This document shows positions 1-11,528 of a stretch of DNA of 64,000 nt, piece by piece. Location: positions 1-64,000 of the forward strand of contig BLJB01000283.1 of the NCBI GenBank assembly GCA_013423325.1. The letters run 5' to 3'. Positions within the stretch are counted from its first letter, which is position 1. The number at the start of each line of letters is the position of its first letter. This stretch comes from Usnea hakonensis. Lineage: Eukaryota; Ascomycota; Lecanoromycetes; Lecanorales; Parmeliaceae. Both the position numbers and the translations under genes were made by a program. The notes beneath the pieces are model-generated. The model was not told the origin of the DNA and did no database searches. It saw only the letters and a program-made list of their open reading frames with translations.

Positions 1-2295
1 CCCCCCCCCTTATCCCTTAACGCAGTTCCACACACAATTCAATTCAATTCCACACAATCTCACACACAATTCCACACACAATTCAATCCCACACAATCCC
101 ACACTCAATTCCACACAATTCCACACAATTCCAATTCCCAAAATTCAATTCCAAAAAAAAACAAGAAGAAGAAGAAGAAGAGATAAAGAAAAGAAGAAGA
201 AGAGGAGAAGAAGAAGAAAGAAGAAGAAGAGAAGAAGAAGAAAGGAGAAATAAAGAAAAAAAGAAGAGAGAAGAAGAAAGGAAGAAGAAGAAGAGAAAAA
301 AAAAGAAGAAGAAGAAGAGAAAAAAAAAGAAGAAGAAGAAGAAAAAAAAAAGAAAGAAGAAGAAGAAGAAGAAGAGAAAGATCTATAACCTAAAGCGTAC
401 TGTACTGGACTGGAGTATCTCTCTGACTCATTGAGTGAGTGATTGATTGATTGGTTGATTGATTGATTGACTGAGTGATTAATTGATTGATTGATTGACT
501 GATTGATTGATCGACCCACCCAGGGAGAATGTTATAATTTCCTGCAGTAGTTCGCAAAGAGGGGAATGGGATGGGAATGGGGAATGGGGGGAATGGGGGA
601 TGGGGGGAGGATGGGTAGGATGGGATGGAAGGGGATGGAAAGGAGAATACAAATGTATATGCTAGAGATGAGATGAGAACCATTCTTTATTACGTTTGAT
701 TACCGAGGGAGAAGGGAGGACGGGTAAGGGATAATAAATAAATGAATGAATGCTATCCCCCACTCATCTCACCTCAACTATATTATAGCAAAAAAAGCAA
801 CCCCGACATCCACCCCCCTCTCCTACCCCCTTTCCCCCGCCAAACCACTCTCGCCTCTCCTATTCTTTCTCTCCCCTTCCGCCCCACCCCCCGCCTAGCG
901 TGGCCCAAAATCCCATACCCCATACCTCACGCACCCTTCACTCTCAACCCGCCACCCTCAACCCTCCATCCAACCCCCACGCATTGATGATGACAGCTTG
1001 AGTATTTCACCAGGAGTGATCCGATTGGCCGCGTCTCTATCGTGCATCTCATCATGAGGCGTCCTCGGAATCCCAGCACTGTCGAGCTGGATCACTTTAC
1101 CGAAGTGAATTCCTGTTCCCAGATCCAAATGCAACGAGCTAGACTATGCATACGATTTGATCTTTTCAAGAAAACTGCACCTCTCCTCAGCTTCAGCGCA
1201 CACGCTCCGTCACTTTGGCCGGAGGTGTATCAGGAATTTCATAACATCTCTTTTCTTCCAGCATTGAAGTTGCCTCGAATCATGCCGAACTTGCAGTACC
1301 AAGTACGATCTTGCCAAAGATTGTGCCATCAACTTCGCGCTGTAGGCTCGATGTTAGCCTGGAATCGGTATCGTACCTAGTGAGGCAGTGACTACATTGC
1401 ATCGTACCACAAGGTATTCCCAGACCTTGGTTCGTACAACATCCAGGCTTTCTGCTGGGTTGAGAAACTTTAACTGTACAGCGGCGTTGCGCCACGCATC
1501 ATGAGCGGTGATTGTGACCGTAGGAAAGACTACTACTGTGTATAGGGCGTCTGAGACTTTGTGCGGCCGCAGTTCGAATAGGATGACGTCGTTTTTTGTG
1601 ATCTGCTTTGCTAGTTTTTGACTGTACGGAGAACTTTGGAAGCAGGCTCTTTAACGGGTTCGATGAAACCTCCAAGTTCCAGAACCATCTCGGAGTAGGA
1701 GAGGTGTCAGACAAGCGGGAATGTCGAAAATCGAGATATTGTTTGAGGAAGAATTAAGTTGAACTCCGTAAGTCACTTGGTCTTGAGAAATGCAAAAGGT
1801 AGAATAGAGTATCTAATGATGAACGACTGTCTCGGTGTCGAACAGCAAGGAAGGGATTTGGACATGTAGAGTCCTATTGGTAGACCAACTTGAGGAGGAG
1901 CTCTTTCTTAGAGTATTGCACGGTTGGGCAGATCCGGACTTTGATTGTTCCATCATGGAAACAATTCGGACACTGGCATGACGAAACCGCGGCGGGTGCC
2001 AGCAATCGAAGAAGGCAAAGAAAGAAACGATAAAGAGGCGAAAAGCGAGTCACACGAGCAGATTCAAGGACGGAGATTCGGATACAAATCTGAGACGAGT
2101 TCAAGCCATGCCAAATGCTTCATAAGGCCACAGCTAACCCACAAGACTGCGATCTCGGTGAGATACCACGTTATTCATCAAGAATCCGTGGCTGCTAGGA
2201 GGGACAACACATGGTCTCAAAAGTTCAGCTGGAAGCCTGCGTGATACTAAATATGGCCGGATAAATTTTCGAATTATTATGCTGTGCTCCGAAGC
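1..2295. repeat. Low-complexity and non-coding left end
   Basis: No supportable gene. Positions about 150-380 are a purine tract of GAA/GAAGA units. Positions about 425-515 are an imperfect GATT/TTGA tetranucleotide array. Positions about 555-650 are a G-rich minisatellite built on GGGAATGG/GGGATGG. From 740 to 985 the strand is almost pure pyrimidine with C runs. The open frames between 1000 and 2240 are short, overlap on both strands and resemble nothing I know. Confidence 0.7.
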
Positions 2296-3641
2296 TCACT
2301 ATAAGGATTAGTAAGGGTGCGAATATTCGAGGTGTAGTACGTACTAAAAAGTAATCCGCTACTGGCTTCTTAGCTGGCATTCCTCTCGGATCCTGTGGAG
2401 CAGCTTCAAAGACTCTATATCTTCTTCCAGGACCTGATTTAGGCGCTGAATTGGGCATAAAAGCCTGAGCACTTCTTCCAGCATCACCGTTACTCCTCAT
2501 GATGACTCCCCCATTACTCGTATCCTCGCCCAGCTCCAGTATCGCTGCGACGTTGCCACAGCGATAGCAGTAATTCGGCGCTGACCAGACGGTGACTATG
2601 CTTGAATCAAACATCTCTTTGAATCCTTCCATCACAAGCTGATGTGCTCTCGCTATCAATGAAAGGTCGTTGAGGTGATTGAAGCGCTTGACGATTTCTG
2701 GTCCGAAGAGGAAGCCTGCGCCCCGTGGCGAGAGACCCCAACTATCAATTTCATCCGGATCGCTCCACAAAAGATCGCACATGGCGCCCTCATGGGGTAC
2801 TTCCTGCTTCCGATCCAAAAGCCGTATTTTATCCACACGTTCTATCAGAGGGCTAAGCCCTCCGTGCACGCAAAGCACCGCGCCACCGCTGTGCTGTGAA
2901 CCACCACTATCACTTGTAGCTCCAGTTCCTGACGGACCGGTCTTGGAAGGAGTGCCAGAAGGAGAAGAGTTGAGACCATCATGTTCGAACATCCGTCGCC
3001 TGCTCCGTGGGAATCTCGCCGTTACCTCGTTTCTGGAGTTCATAATCTCAATCTCCACATCGTCGTCCACAGGCTCAATGGCTTGAGACTGGTCTGTAAA
3101 GGATGGCTCCAACGTCGAACTAGTACCCAATACCAGCGCGCCCAAAGCCAGATAGTCGAATACCTCACAGCAATATCTCCATACGTTCGCACTCCCATAT
3201 TTCCGTAGACACTCGTCATAGAACCCATACACGGTAGTAATCTGCCGTGATTCATGATTTCCTCTTATCAGCGTTATCCGATCTGGGTATCTGACCTTGA
3301 GGCATAGTAGTAGCAGAAAACTTTCCAGCGAGTAGAAGCCCCGGTCAACAAAGTCTCCCATGAAGAGGTAGTTGGTATCAGGCACGTCTCCTCCTACCCT
3401 GAATAGCTCCATCAGGTCATGAAATTGTCCGTGTATGTCTCCACATATTGTAACGGGTGCGTCGACCTGGACGACATTGGCCTCTTCTATTAGCAGCTCG
3501 CGTGCTTTGTGGCAAATTTCACGGACTTGAGGCTCAGGGATGATTTTGCAGGCGCGGAGCTCCGAAATGGCCCTGTACCACCATCAGTGTAAGTCCAGCA
3601 AATAGTAGGATGAGTGGAGAGCACTTGTCAAGGTCACTCAT
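2296..3641 (-). CDS. PPG1: Ppg1-type serine/threonine protein phosphatase (PP2A-like catalytic subunit)
   Basis: About 415 aa. Proposed exons on the minus strand are 3641-3625, 3572-2345 and 2298-2296. All metallophosphatase signatures are present: GDIHGQ near residue 51, GDFVDRG near 78, RGNHE near 109, HGGLSP near 242, and later a SAPNYC motif. The protein starts MSDLDKAISELR and ends in DYFL, the PP2A-type tail that is carboxymethylated in this family. A 46-nt intron (2344-2299, donor GTACGT, branch TTACTAAT, acceptor TAG) falls after the last Leu codon, so the third exon is only the TGA stop. Without that splice the frame reads on for about 41 unrelated residues. Residues about 156-234 are a Ser/Gly-rich insertion in the catalytic domain. 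Yeast Ppg1 acts in glycogen accumulation and Far-complex signalling; a similar role here is inferred. Confidence 0.9.
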
Positions 3642-4272
3642 CGCCACCCTTCTCGGCCGTGGTTGTGCTGTGCTACAAGATACTCGTCTCGGAAGCTACT
3701 AGAGTGAGAACTCGCTGTGCCGATGGACCTCAGAGCCGTTTGTGTGATTGAAGGATTAGGATAGAGACTCGAATCAAGTGTGTATGTTATTCAAGGGAAA
3801 TTTACAGTAAGAAGAAATGGCCGATGGAGGTGGGAAAGGGTTGGCAGCCGGAGAGAGGGATTGATGATCCTGGCTGAAATATTCACGATATTCACGATAT
3901 TCACTGAGCATCGTCGAAGCAAGGATGATTTATTGGCAGTGTCTGACAGGTTAAGCAGTCTCTATTACTATTATGCGAAGCATAATTTACTCTATCAAAA
4001 CAGAGCTCCACTAGCGCAGTACTGATCCCCACATCCCTGTCAGTCTTGGCACGCACTAACAGTACAGTACTCTTTAGTGCGCAGAGACTTTCAATGCAAA
4101 TACTCAATTGTCATTCACAACGCTGTGATGGCTGGACCAAGGGCAAAATGTTTGCTGTGAGGCCTTCTACTCGATACTTTGACCCTGTGGCTAAGATCTA
4201 CCGACCAGACACGCAATAGCAACAGCATGAGTCCCGACTCTCATTGAGCTCCTCCTTTCCGCTCCGTCCACC
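3642..4272. other. Intergenic region between divergent PPG1 and small membrane-protein gene
   Basis: This is the shared upstream region of two divergently transcribed genes. It holds a short tandem repeat of ATTCACGAT at about 3882-3905. No other gene, RNA or element is visible. Confidence 0.5.
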
Positions 4273-4692
4273 ATGACACCCCATCTCCACCCCCGATCCC
4301 GCCTTACCACTTCGCTCTTTGGCACCACCCTCCTCGTCTCCTTCTTGGTTGTCGGTATGCCGCACATCGTACCTTGCCCGGCGCCGCGCGTCAAGTATGC
4401 AGAGTCGGATATTGAGGTCATGGAAGATGGAAGGCGGAGAAGGCGGCGGCGGACTATAGATGATCCAATTGACGAGAGCTCTGGAGCGGCAAGAGAAGCA
4501 CAGACGTCTTTATACATATCGGAAGAGGGAAAGGATAGGATGAGGAAAAAGGCACACGAATGCCCCGTTCCAAAGCCTCCAGGTGTCATTGGAAGGATTC
4601 TAGGCTTCAACGTTGAGGACAGAGAAGAAGCCCAGTCCAGGCCTCGGGTTGTGACCAAGACTGCGACTGAAGCCCGGGAGCATGATACGTGA
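4273..4692 (+). CDS. Small fungal single-pass membrane protein, function unknown
   Basis: 139 aa, one exon. The start has good context (CACCATGA). An N-terminal hydrophobic helix (about residues 14-33) is followed by a PCPAPR motif. A basic run of six arginines lies near residues 54-60, and a second Cys-Pro motif, ECPVPKPPG, near 96-104 leads into GRILGF. The layout of a short amphipathic N-terminus, one membrane span and Cys-Pro motifs resembles small mitochondrial inner-membrane proteins, but I do not recognise a named family and the location is a guess. A 155-aa open frame on the opposite strand is a shadow: it lacks any such organisation. Confidence 0.6.
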   Translation: MTPHLHPRSRLTTSLFGTTLLVSFLVVGMPHIVPCPAPRVKYAESDIEVMEDGRRRRRRRTIDDPIDESSGAAREAQTSLYISEEGKDRMRKKAHECPVPKPPGVIGRILGFNVEDREEAQSRPRVVTKTATEAREHDT

Positions 4693-4862
4693 AGCTCTAA
4701 GAAGTCAATCGAGCCACTTCTGCGGCGACCGCGTCATCCCGACTTGGATATATCACATTTCCAGGATTTACACGATGAATTATACATTGAATTCAACAGG
4801 ACCATGGACATTCTATCTGGACATTTCGCTGCGATGCTGAACATCGGCTCTATTTACAGAAA

Positions 4863-6161
4863 TCACCAGGTCCACCATCCTTTACCCGAGAGTCCTCTCA
4901 CCAAACTCACCGGCACCGAATAAAAATGCCAGTATCCTAGTTCCCGAAATGGAACGGCCAGGAGCGGTAGGGTCAGACACAACCATGCCGCCGTCCAAGC
5001 TGTCACTATCGCTTTCGTCACGGACCAATCCAATGCCTGCGGCAAGAAGCGAGCAACGAGCTTCGACACGGCGACCTCAACCCCAAAGGCTGGTATCTGA
5101 GCCCAAAAGAACCCGCCAATATACAGCCTCATCCATTGTGCAGAGAGGGCGCTCGACTGCGGCTCAGGCGGAATCAGTCCCATATGCATGACACCGGAAA
5201 AGAAGAACGCCGATGTCGTCAAGAGGGCATATCCCGCGACGGAGTTTGTTGGAATGCCCAACGCCTGAGCCAACGATCGACCTGGAGGTGCCGTGAACTG
5301 CCGATTCACACCATGCCACCATTGACCCCATAATCCTCGAAGCCCCCTCTCCGGTATTGCCGAAAACCTCCCAAAGGGCAACGGCCATGTATGCGGACTC
5401 CACTCATACGGTACGACACCAATGGCGTTCAGTCCAACCGCCGGAATCAACGGAATATAAAACATGCCGGCGACCATACCATACGCCTGTCCCGCAATGA
5501 CAGAAGCTCTCACAAACCGCGGAGGCAGCACCCTCAAGACGACAAGCCAAGACGCCATGTCCGCCGACGCAGGAGGAAAAGGATCATCAACCCCCACACC
5601 AGACACATGAAAATAAGGATCCGTCCTCGTATACCAAGCCGCCACATCCAAAACAAGATAGCAAAGAACCACCACCTTCACCGCCCGCCTCACAACCTCC
5701 CCTCTCCCCCTCCCCCTTGGCGGCTGCGTCCTATCATGCGACCCATCCCCAACCCACCACCCATTCAACCTCAACGACACAAGCAACGTCCCAACCCAGC
5801 CCACGCGCCTCCCCAACCCCCCCGGATACCCCTCCTCCACCACCCCCCCCTCCCATCTCCATGAAACCCTCCTATACCCCCCCCTCGGATCCCGCAACCC
5901 CAACAGCACGAAACTCCACAGCACCACATCCAGCGAAATCACATCCACGCCGCCCGCGCGCCAGGCGTGGATCGCGCAGGCGCTGATGAGCGGGAGGAAG
6001 AGGAGGGCGAGGGGCCGGTGGGGTAGGAGAGAGGGGGGGATGAGCAGGGCGAGGGGGAGGAGGAGGAAGGGGAGGAAGTAGCTGGGTGTTTGGGGGCCGG
6101 GGACGATGTGGGTGGTTATGTGGGCGTAGAGGGCGGCGGGGGTGGGGGGGGTGGTGGTCAT
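4863..6161 (-). CDS. Wax-synthase-domain (MBOAT_2-like) membrane acyltransferase
   Basis: 432 aa, one exon. The protein is polytopic, with several hydrophobic segments spread through both halves. Near residues 277-284 it carries the RGLWGQWWH block typical of fungal wax-synthase-domain proteins. A second conserved block with HMG near residue 325 (SGVMHMGLIPPEP) contains the candidate catalytic His. Members of this family (Pfam MBOAT_2; TRI7-like proteins are relatives) transfer acyl groups to lipids or secondary metabolites; the substrate here cannot be told. The N-terminal third is rich in Pro/Gly and its GC-rich DNA is strongly strand-biased. A MITE copy lies about 170 bp upstream of the start codon, inside the likely promoter. 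The neighbour downstream is a small membrane protein on the opposite strand. Confidence 0.8.
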   Translation of the reverse strand: MTTTPPTPAALYAHITTHIVPGPQTPSYFLPFLLLPLALLIPPSLLPHRPLALLFLPLISACAIHAWRAGGVDVISLDVVLWSFVLLGLRDPRGGYRRVSWRWEGGVVEEGYPGGLGRRVGWVGTLLVSLRLNGWWVGDGSHDRTQPPRGRGRGEVVRRAVKVVVLCYLVLDVAAWYTRTDPYFHVSGVGVDDPFPPASADMASWLVVLRVLPPRFVRASVIAGQAYGMVAGMFYIPLIPAVGLNAIGVVPYEWSPHTWPLPFGRFSAIPERGLRGLWGQWWHGVNRQFTAPPGRSLAQALGIPTNSVAGYALLTTSAFFFSGVMHMGLIPPEPQSSALSAQWMRLYIGGFFWAQIPAFGVEVAVSKLVARFLPQALDWSVTKAIVTAWTAAWLCLTLPLLAVPFRELGYWHFYSVPVSLVRGLSGKGWWTW

Positions 6162-6330
6162 GAGTGCTGTTCTGTTTGTGTTGCGGGGGTTGTAGGGGGA
6201 AGGGGAGATTTGGTGAAGTTGTTGTTGGGGTGTGAATTCGGTAAAGTAAGGTTAGTAGGAATGGGATGATGGATGCATGCATGATGATGTCATGATTTCG
6301 AGCTTGCCGAGTCCTGGATTTCAGGTGATT

Positions 6331-6460
6331 TACGGAGGTTGACACCAAAAGTCCTGGGACTGCCAAGACTCGTCGGATAACGCTCTACACACAAAATTGG
6401 GGCCGTCTTCCGAAAGTAGGGTTAGGGCTGTTCTCAGGACTTTCGGTGTCAACCTCCGTA
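6331..6460 (-). mobile_element. MITE-like inverted-repeat element, copy 1 (complete)
   Basis: A 130-bp element beginning TACGGAGGTTGACACC and ending GGTGTCAACCTCCGTA. The terminal inverted repeats are about 26 bp and start with TA, which fits a Tc1/mariner-type TA target duplication. The interior aligns with the copy at 22475-22606 when reversed, for example CCCTAACCCTA, TTCGGAAGACGGCCCCA and GAGTCTTGGCA. It has no coding capacity, so any transposition would need a transposase supplied elsewhere. Confidence 0.8.
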
Positions 6461-6644
6461 TAGAGAGAGTACTTAAGAAATGTTAAGATACATATGTTAT
6501 TATTTATCGTCTATCTACCTTAGACCATCGTAAATAGACTGGCCCAATCAATCAGTATGTTATGCCTTAATAATAAGTACGGTATTAATCTACCTCAACC
6601 TCACCTACCCAAATCGATATCTACACACCCCTCCCCCCCACCAC

Positions 6645-7832
6645 TCACTTCCCCCCCAACCCGACCATCCCCCCGGCACTCTTGACCCCACTCCCCAAAG
6701 CCCCTACCCCCCCCTTCACCGTCTCCGCCCCCCCACCCGCAACCCCCTTAGCCCCCTCCCCCACACTCCCCGCCGTCCCCACGACCCCCTCCCCCACCGC
6801 CCCAACCCCCTCCTTCACATCCCCCTTGCCCACCCCCCCAACCACCTTCCCCCCACTCTCACTAACCTGATCCTCCACCCCTCTCGCGGACCCCTTCGTC
6901 GCGCTCAGCGTATTCTCCACCCCCGCGTTCGCATCAGCCGTAGCGTCCGTCGAGCCCGTCGCCTCGCGGATTTTGCCACTCGCGTCTTTAGCGCCCGCCT
7001 CGATATCATCTTCGACATCGCGGTGGCCGGATTTAACTTTGTCGCTCGTGGAAGTTGCGGTGTCGCCGAGGGAGGCGGCGGTGTCTTGGGTGGTGGCGGT
7101 GGCTTTGTTGTCGGCGATGACTTGTTGGTCTTTTTGTTGGGCGGAGGATTTCTCGGATGAGGAGTCGGTGGCGGAGGCGTCTGTGGCGGCGGAGGTGCCG
7201 TGGAGGTAGGTGCCGGCTTTTTCTTCGACGGTGCCGATCTAGGGGGGGAATATTGGTGTTAGAGGCATGTTGTGGATGTTGAGGGGAGGAAAGGGGGGTG
7301 ATGAGTGAATGAATTGATGGGATGGGATGGAATGGAATACATACCGCGTTACCGGCAGCATCGTACACAGTGCGCAATGCACTGCCCGCATACTCGTAGG
7401 CGGAGCCCAGATATCCCTTCTCTTCTTCCTTGCCGCCTATTTTCTGCGCAATCGGGGTGTTGCCCACGCCTTCGACTATGCTGCCCACGACGGGCACGTA
7501 CCCGGTCACGTCTTTGGTTGCTGATCTATGAAGGAGCAAAGCATGTAAGCATATGAGCTCGAGTTGAGGCTTCAGGTGGAGTGATTGGAAGAGGGAAAGA
7601 GATGTCAAGACGAACCCTGCGGCACCGAGACCCTCTTGGGCTTTCCCTGCGCCGCTGGTTGCGGTGTCGGAGACTTGGCCCATGCCTGGAATGTAGGATT
7701 TGGCGGATGCGAGATAGCCTCTAAGCACGCGGGGGAAGTAGTCAGCATTGACTCTTTGGCTGTTGTGCATGAGGATGAGGGGGACCAGATGCCTGTATAC
7801 CCGCCGGTGCTTTCTTGTTCTTTATCAGCCAT
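6645..7832 (-). CDS. LEA-like / hydrophilin-type glycine-rich repeat protein
   Basis: Proposed exons 7832-7801, 7720-7616, 7525-7345 and 7238-6645 give 303 aa. The introns are 80, 90 and 106 nt and have good branch points (for example CTGAC in the first). The N-terminal part (residues about 12-105) is alternating Gly/Ala helices with segments such as GYLASAKSYIPGMG. The C-terminal 200 residues are low-complexity, rich in Gly, Ala, Val, Lys, Asp and Thr, with repeats of the type GVGxVGEGVVGTAGSVGEG. There is no Cys-rich or catalytic motif. The composition matches fungal LEA-domain or hydrophilin proteins linked to desiccation and stress, but no exact family is assigned. The start was chosen because MADKEQEST is the only Met whose frame splices cleanly into the conserved helices. 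Confidence 0.65.
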
Positions 7833-8387
7833 AGTGTGTTAGTCTATTCTGCGCTGTAGAATGAATGATTGCTATGCGATTATATAGGGCAGCTGATGGT
7901 CAATGTTTGGTTCAGAGATGATAAGCCGTAGAGAAGGATGAGAGTGTTGTGAAAGATAGAAGAAGATTCTGAGTAGGTTTGTTTATTTACCCCCAAAACC
8001 TGATCCCGTCTCCAGGCATGGTGGGGTCAAAGGGTCAAACTCGATGACGCTATAGCGCAGACTTCTAGGCCGGTCCTCGGCCCCAAGACAGTGGCTCTAG
8101 GTAGTTTAAGTGCACTTCCAAGGGCCGATCTCCCGTGCCGTAACCCGTGGAGTGTGGGAAGTTGGAAGTGGGAACAATAGCACGAGGCACGCTACGGTAT
8201 AATGTATATGGGTATCTAGCCATCACAACTCCCTCATGTGGACAGAACGACATCACTCAGAGCTATCATGTCTCTCTCAATAGTCTGGGCAGTGAGATCC
8301 AAGTACTGAAAAATTGGCAATACAGCACCCCCCTCTCAACGCCAGCCATCCTATCTCCTCCTCCCTCAACCAATTCCACTTCCCCAT
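7833..8387. other. Upstream region of the LEA-like gene
   Basis: No gene is supported here. A TATATAGG-like element lies near 7879-7886, upstream of the LEA-like start on the minus strand. The rest is ordinary intergenic DNA with short open frames that do not resemble proteins. Confidence 0.4.
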
Positions 8388-9279
8388 CTACCCATCCACC
8401 AAACTAGTCGTCGAAACAGGATAAACATTAACCCCCGTATCCTTCCCCTCGCCCGCCAAAATCGCAATAGAATCATTAATACTCCTCTGATGGAGCCCCG
8501 CCGTATCTACCCCCTCACACATCAGACGACTGCGCCAAGATCCAGCAATGTCAGCAGGGGCGCAAACTCACCGAATGGATCCCCCACATCACAACGGTAA
8601 GCCGAGAAGATGACAGAGGACTCGTCCCAGACTGCCGTCTGTCGCACATCGATAGTTTCCCAATAGCCGTCGAAAGCGGCGGTATCACCGGGGACTTGGA
8701 CCAGGGTCGGTGCTGGTGGGATGCGGTTAGTATCACTGTCCTACGAGGCCTGGAAACGGGTTCCGAGGCTGGGGGGTATACGGACTTGTATCCTGGGCAT
8801 AGCGCTGGATGAAGGAACCGTCGGGGTCGACTTGATAGTCGATGAGCTAACGTTCGGTCAAGTGTCAACCCCCAGCTCAATCTTCCGCATCATAGCCATG
8901 GGATAAGAATCTCGCACCTCCTCAGTCAGCGTCACGCTGTCATCAGCGCTGATACTGAACGTGCGGGTAGCTCCGACTACGTTATCGGTGCCATTCGTGC
9001 TCAACAGGACAAGACCGAACCACGTGGTGTTCAAAACTAAAATGCTCATTTGTAAGTAAAGTAATAGCACACTATTCGCAGCCCTCATCCCGCCTCACAA
9101 TCGTTCATGACGTCTGCACAGTCCTTAGCACTAGCGCCTATGGTCGCGTGGGTGGTAATATTCTTATATGTTGATCCAGCGGGGCAGGAGCATGGTTGGT
9201 CGATATCCCCGCACGGAGGGAGAGAAGCGGAAGTGAGCAAGGGGAGAGCCAGGGCGACAGCGGCAATCAAAAGTAGCAT
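8388..9279 (-). CDS. Small secreted protein, five exons, function unknown
   Basis: The start at 9279 gives a clear signal peptide (MLLLIAAVALALPLLTSAS) followed by a Cys-rich stretch with CGDIDQPCSCPAG. My exon reading joins ADVMND to FLNTTWFGLVLLS at a TTTTAG acceptor, SVTLTEE to LIDYQVDPDGSF at a GTTAG acceptor, then RYAQDT to PTLVQVPGDTAAF at a CACCAG acceptor. The segment FDGYWETIDVRQTAVW is well conserved in look. The last donor is a perfect GTGAGT near 8570; the last acceptor is uncertain, and one choice puts the stop at about 8388 and another ends the protein at once. The order of segments resembles fungal secreted proteins of unknown function. Exons short enough to be missed singly make this gene easy to overlook. 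Confidence 0.5.
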
Positions 9280-11528
9280 TTTGATAAAGGAGAGTGGAAA
9301 GGCGTTGACGAACAGAGTGACAGGTATAAGGCGATTTGTTGGAAAAGATACGTCCAGGTGCTCACCTCTTATAAGAGATGGAAAAACACCGAGGATCGGA
9401 GCTCTCACGTCATACAAATGCTCTCAAACGCCGTACCGAGATACTCGGAGGCATCGTCTTGAGATTGGTAATGAAAGCTGTACTACCAACCAAAACGCGT
9501 GGCACCGATACTGACCCAAATGCGTATACAGAACCGCATCTATTGAATACCGGCGTCGGCGTTCAGGATATTACATACTAGATGAGAAGATCTCGGACCC
9601 CGTGCCCCATCTCAACGTCGTTGAAAAGTTGCACATGTGATATCCTCGTCACGGAACCATGATTGTGCATCTCACGTCAGCGGCGACGTGTTAATAATCC
9701 CTTTCTGCGCATGTCAGCAACGACGCGCAGGTTATGGATTTGGAAACGGATGTCTGCGGGTGCGATGGGGACGACTGTTCTCACTTGCTGGTGATTAGAG
9801 ATATCGAATGGTCTTGGTCACGGAGAAGGGGATTCAATCACTCTGACAACATCATTTTACCCCCCCAAACCCTCTCATATCCCACCCCTTAAATATCTCT
9901 ATGCCCATATCCCTACCTTCTTCTCCCCCCCTCCCTCCCCTAACCCCCCTTCTCCCCACCACTACAACCTCCTCCCCAATCAATACCATCCCCTACCAAC
10001 CAACCCCCCCCCCAAACTCCGCCTCCAAATACCCACCTCCCTCAAAAACACAACACCACAGCCAAACGGGCCTAGCCTAGAAAAGTTTCCACATGGATAA
10101 GTAGACAGAGAGGTAGGTAGGTAGTGCGTTAATCAGTAATACGTTTTAATTCGGCATATGGTATATAGACACACACAGCATATACCGCATATATATACAT
10201 ACATACATACATACATACATACATACATACATACATACATACATACATACATACGAAAATCCATCTCCCCCCCCCACCCTACGCTTTCACTTTCACATTA
10301 TAGTACTTAAGCGATACCGGAGCGGACTGGGGCTGAGCTGAGCTGAACTGAGCTGAGCTAAGCGTGCGTGCGTGGCACGATGACTTATACTACAATAAGG
10401 TATGCTGTTTGTTTAATTTGGATTTGGATTTGGATTTGGATTTGGATTTGGATTTGGATTTGGATTTTGCGCCTCCGCCATCCCATCCCATCTCATAACA
10501 TAAAATAACGTAACATGACATATGATAAAGTACAACATACCTTACCACATCAATACCAAATACCAAATATTCCTCTCGGTTATACATAAGTAATAAAGCA
10601 GCCATCCAGACAGACAAAATTTCTATCCTCCACGCCAAACCCTCGCCCTCGCCCGAGCGCGCGCGGCTCTACCAAAAAAGTTACTTACGAGTGCGGCGGC
10701 TATATATGTTGTAAGAAAAAATTCGCGCCCTTACACGCACGCACGCACGCGCAAGAAAGAATAGACAAAGATGCGATTTTGCGTTGCGACAAGCCCATCT
10801 CAGCTAAAGCTGTGCTGACGATGGCGATGGCGATGGCGATGGCGATGACGGTGTTTGGGGATGCTGGAAAGTGAGTGCGTCTTTGGTTAATGAATGATGG
10901 TGATTGATTAAGGCGTTGGGAAGGGAAATGGTTCGATGGGTGGTCGGTAAGTGGAAACATGGCTGAGGGTCGATGATCGATTTAGGGTTAGGGGGTGAGG
11001 TGAGACGGGCGGGCTTTGATGAATGGCGCGGGCTTTGCTGAAGGGGTTCGGAGGATGGGTTTGTGATGAGGGAAGAGGTGGACGGTGGGGGAGGATGCGG
11101 AGTATCTGGCGAGGAGGAGTATCCTTGGTTGAGTAAAAGGTAAAGGTAGAGAAAGGTGGAGATGTTGTATAAGCTATAGGAGTGGGTTGATGGAGGAGTA
11201 GCGAGACAAGGTTGTAGCTAATGGCTAATGAAAGCATACTCGGTCGGCATGTGGTCAAAGCGCTGTATGCAGGGACAGAAAATTGCGATAAGCTGACTGA
11301 TAGGTAGCCTTGACTCGTTCGGTTGATTGTCCCACACTCTTGCGTCGTCATGGAGGTTTAGGATGGATTTTGAAATGCTAGGTCGATTTTCTCGAACGCC
11401 GTAGACTGCTTGTAATTGCGGACTGACCAAAACTTCACAACCCTCGCCGAGGACCAGAGATTCGATAGCCCCCGTAGCACAAGTTTGCCCCTCACCTCGC
11501 ACCCAAAGGAACCCAAATCTTTCTTGTC
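9280..11528. repeat. Intergenic region with three microsatellites
   Basis: No gene is supported. About 10196-10253 is a (CATA)n array. About 10409-10467 is a (GGATTT)n hexanucleotide array of about nine units. About 10818-10848 is (GATGGC)n. Positions 9850-10060 are C-rich polypyrimidine. Open frames over 10.9-11.5 kb on the minus strand lack any family resemblance. Confidence 0.6.

Noticed and set aside
145..683. Minus-strand open frames in the GAA and GATT arrays
   Set aside because: The translations are pure Ser/Phe/Leu or Ile/Asn/Gln repeats, a by-product of microsatellites.
4191..4658. 155-aa minus-strand open frame opposite the small membrane protein
   Set aside because: It lacks any motif, while the plus-strand frame has a good start context and a membrane helix.
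5391..5986. Plus-strand Pro/Arg-rich frames across the acyltransferase
   Set aside because: They are antisense shadows of the GC-rich MBOAT-like gene.
6418..6430. TTAGGG-like text as a telomere signal
   Set aside because: Only one partial unit occurs, inside the MITE copy.
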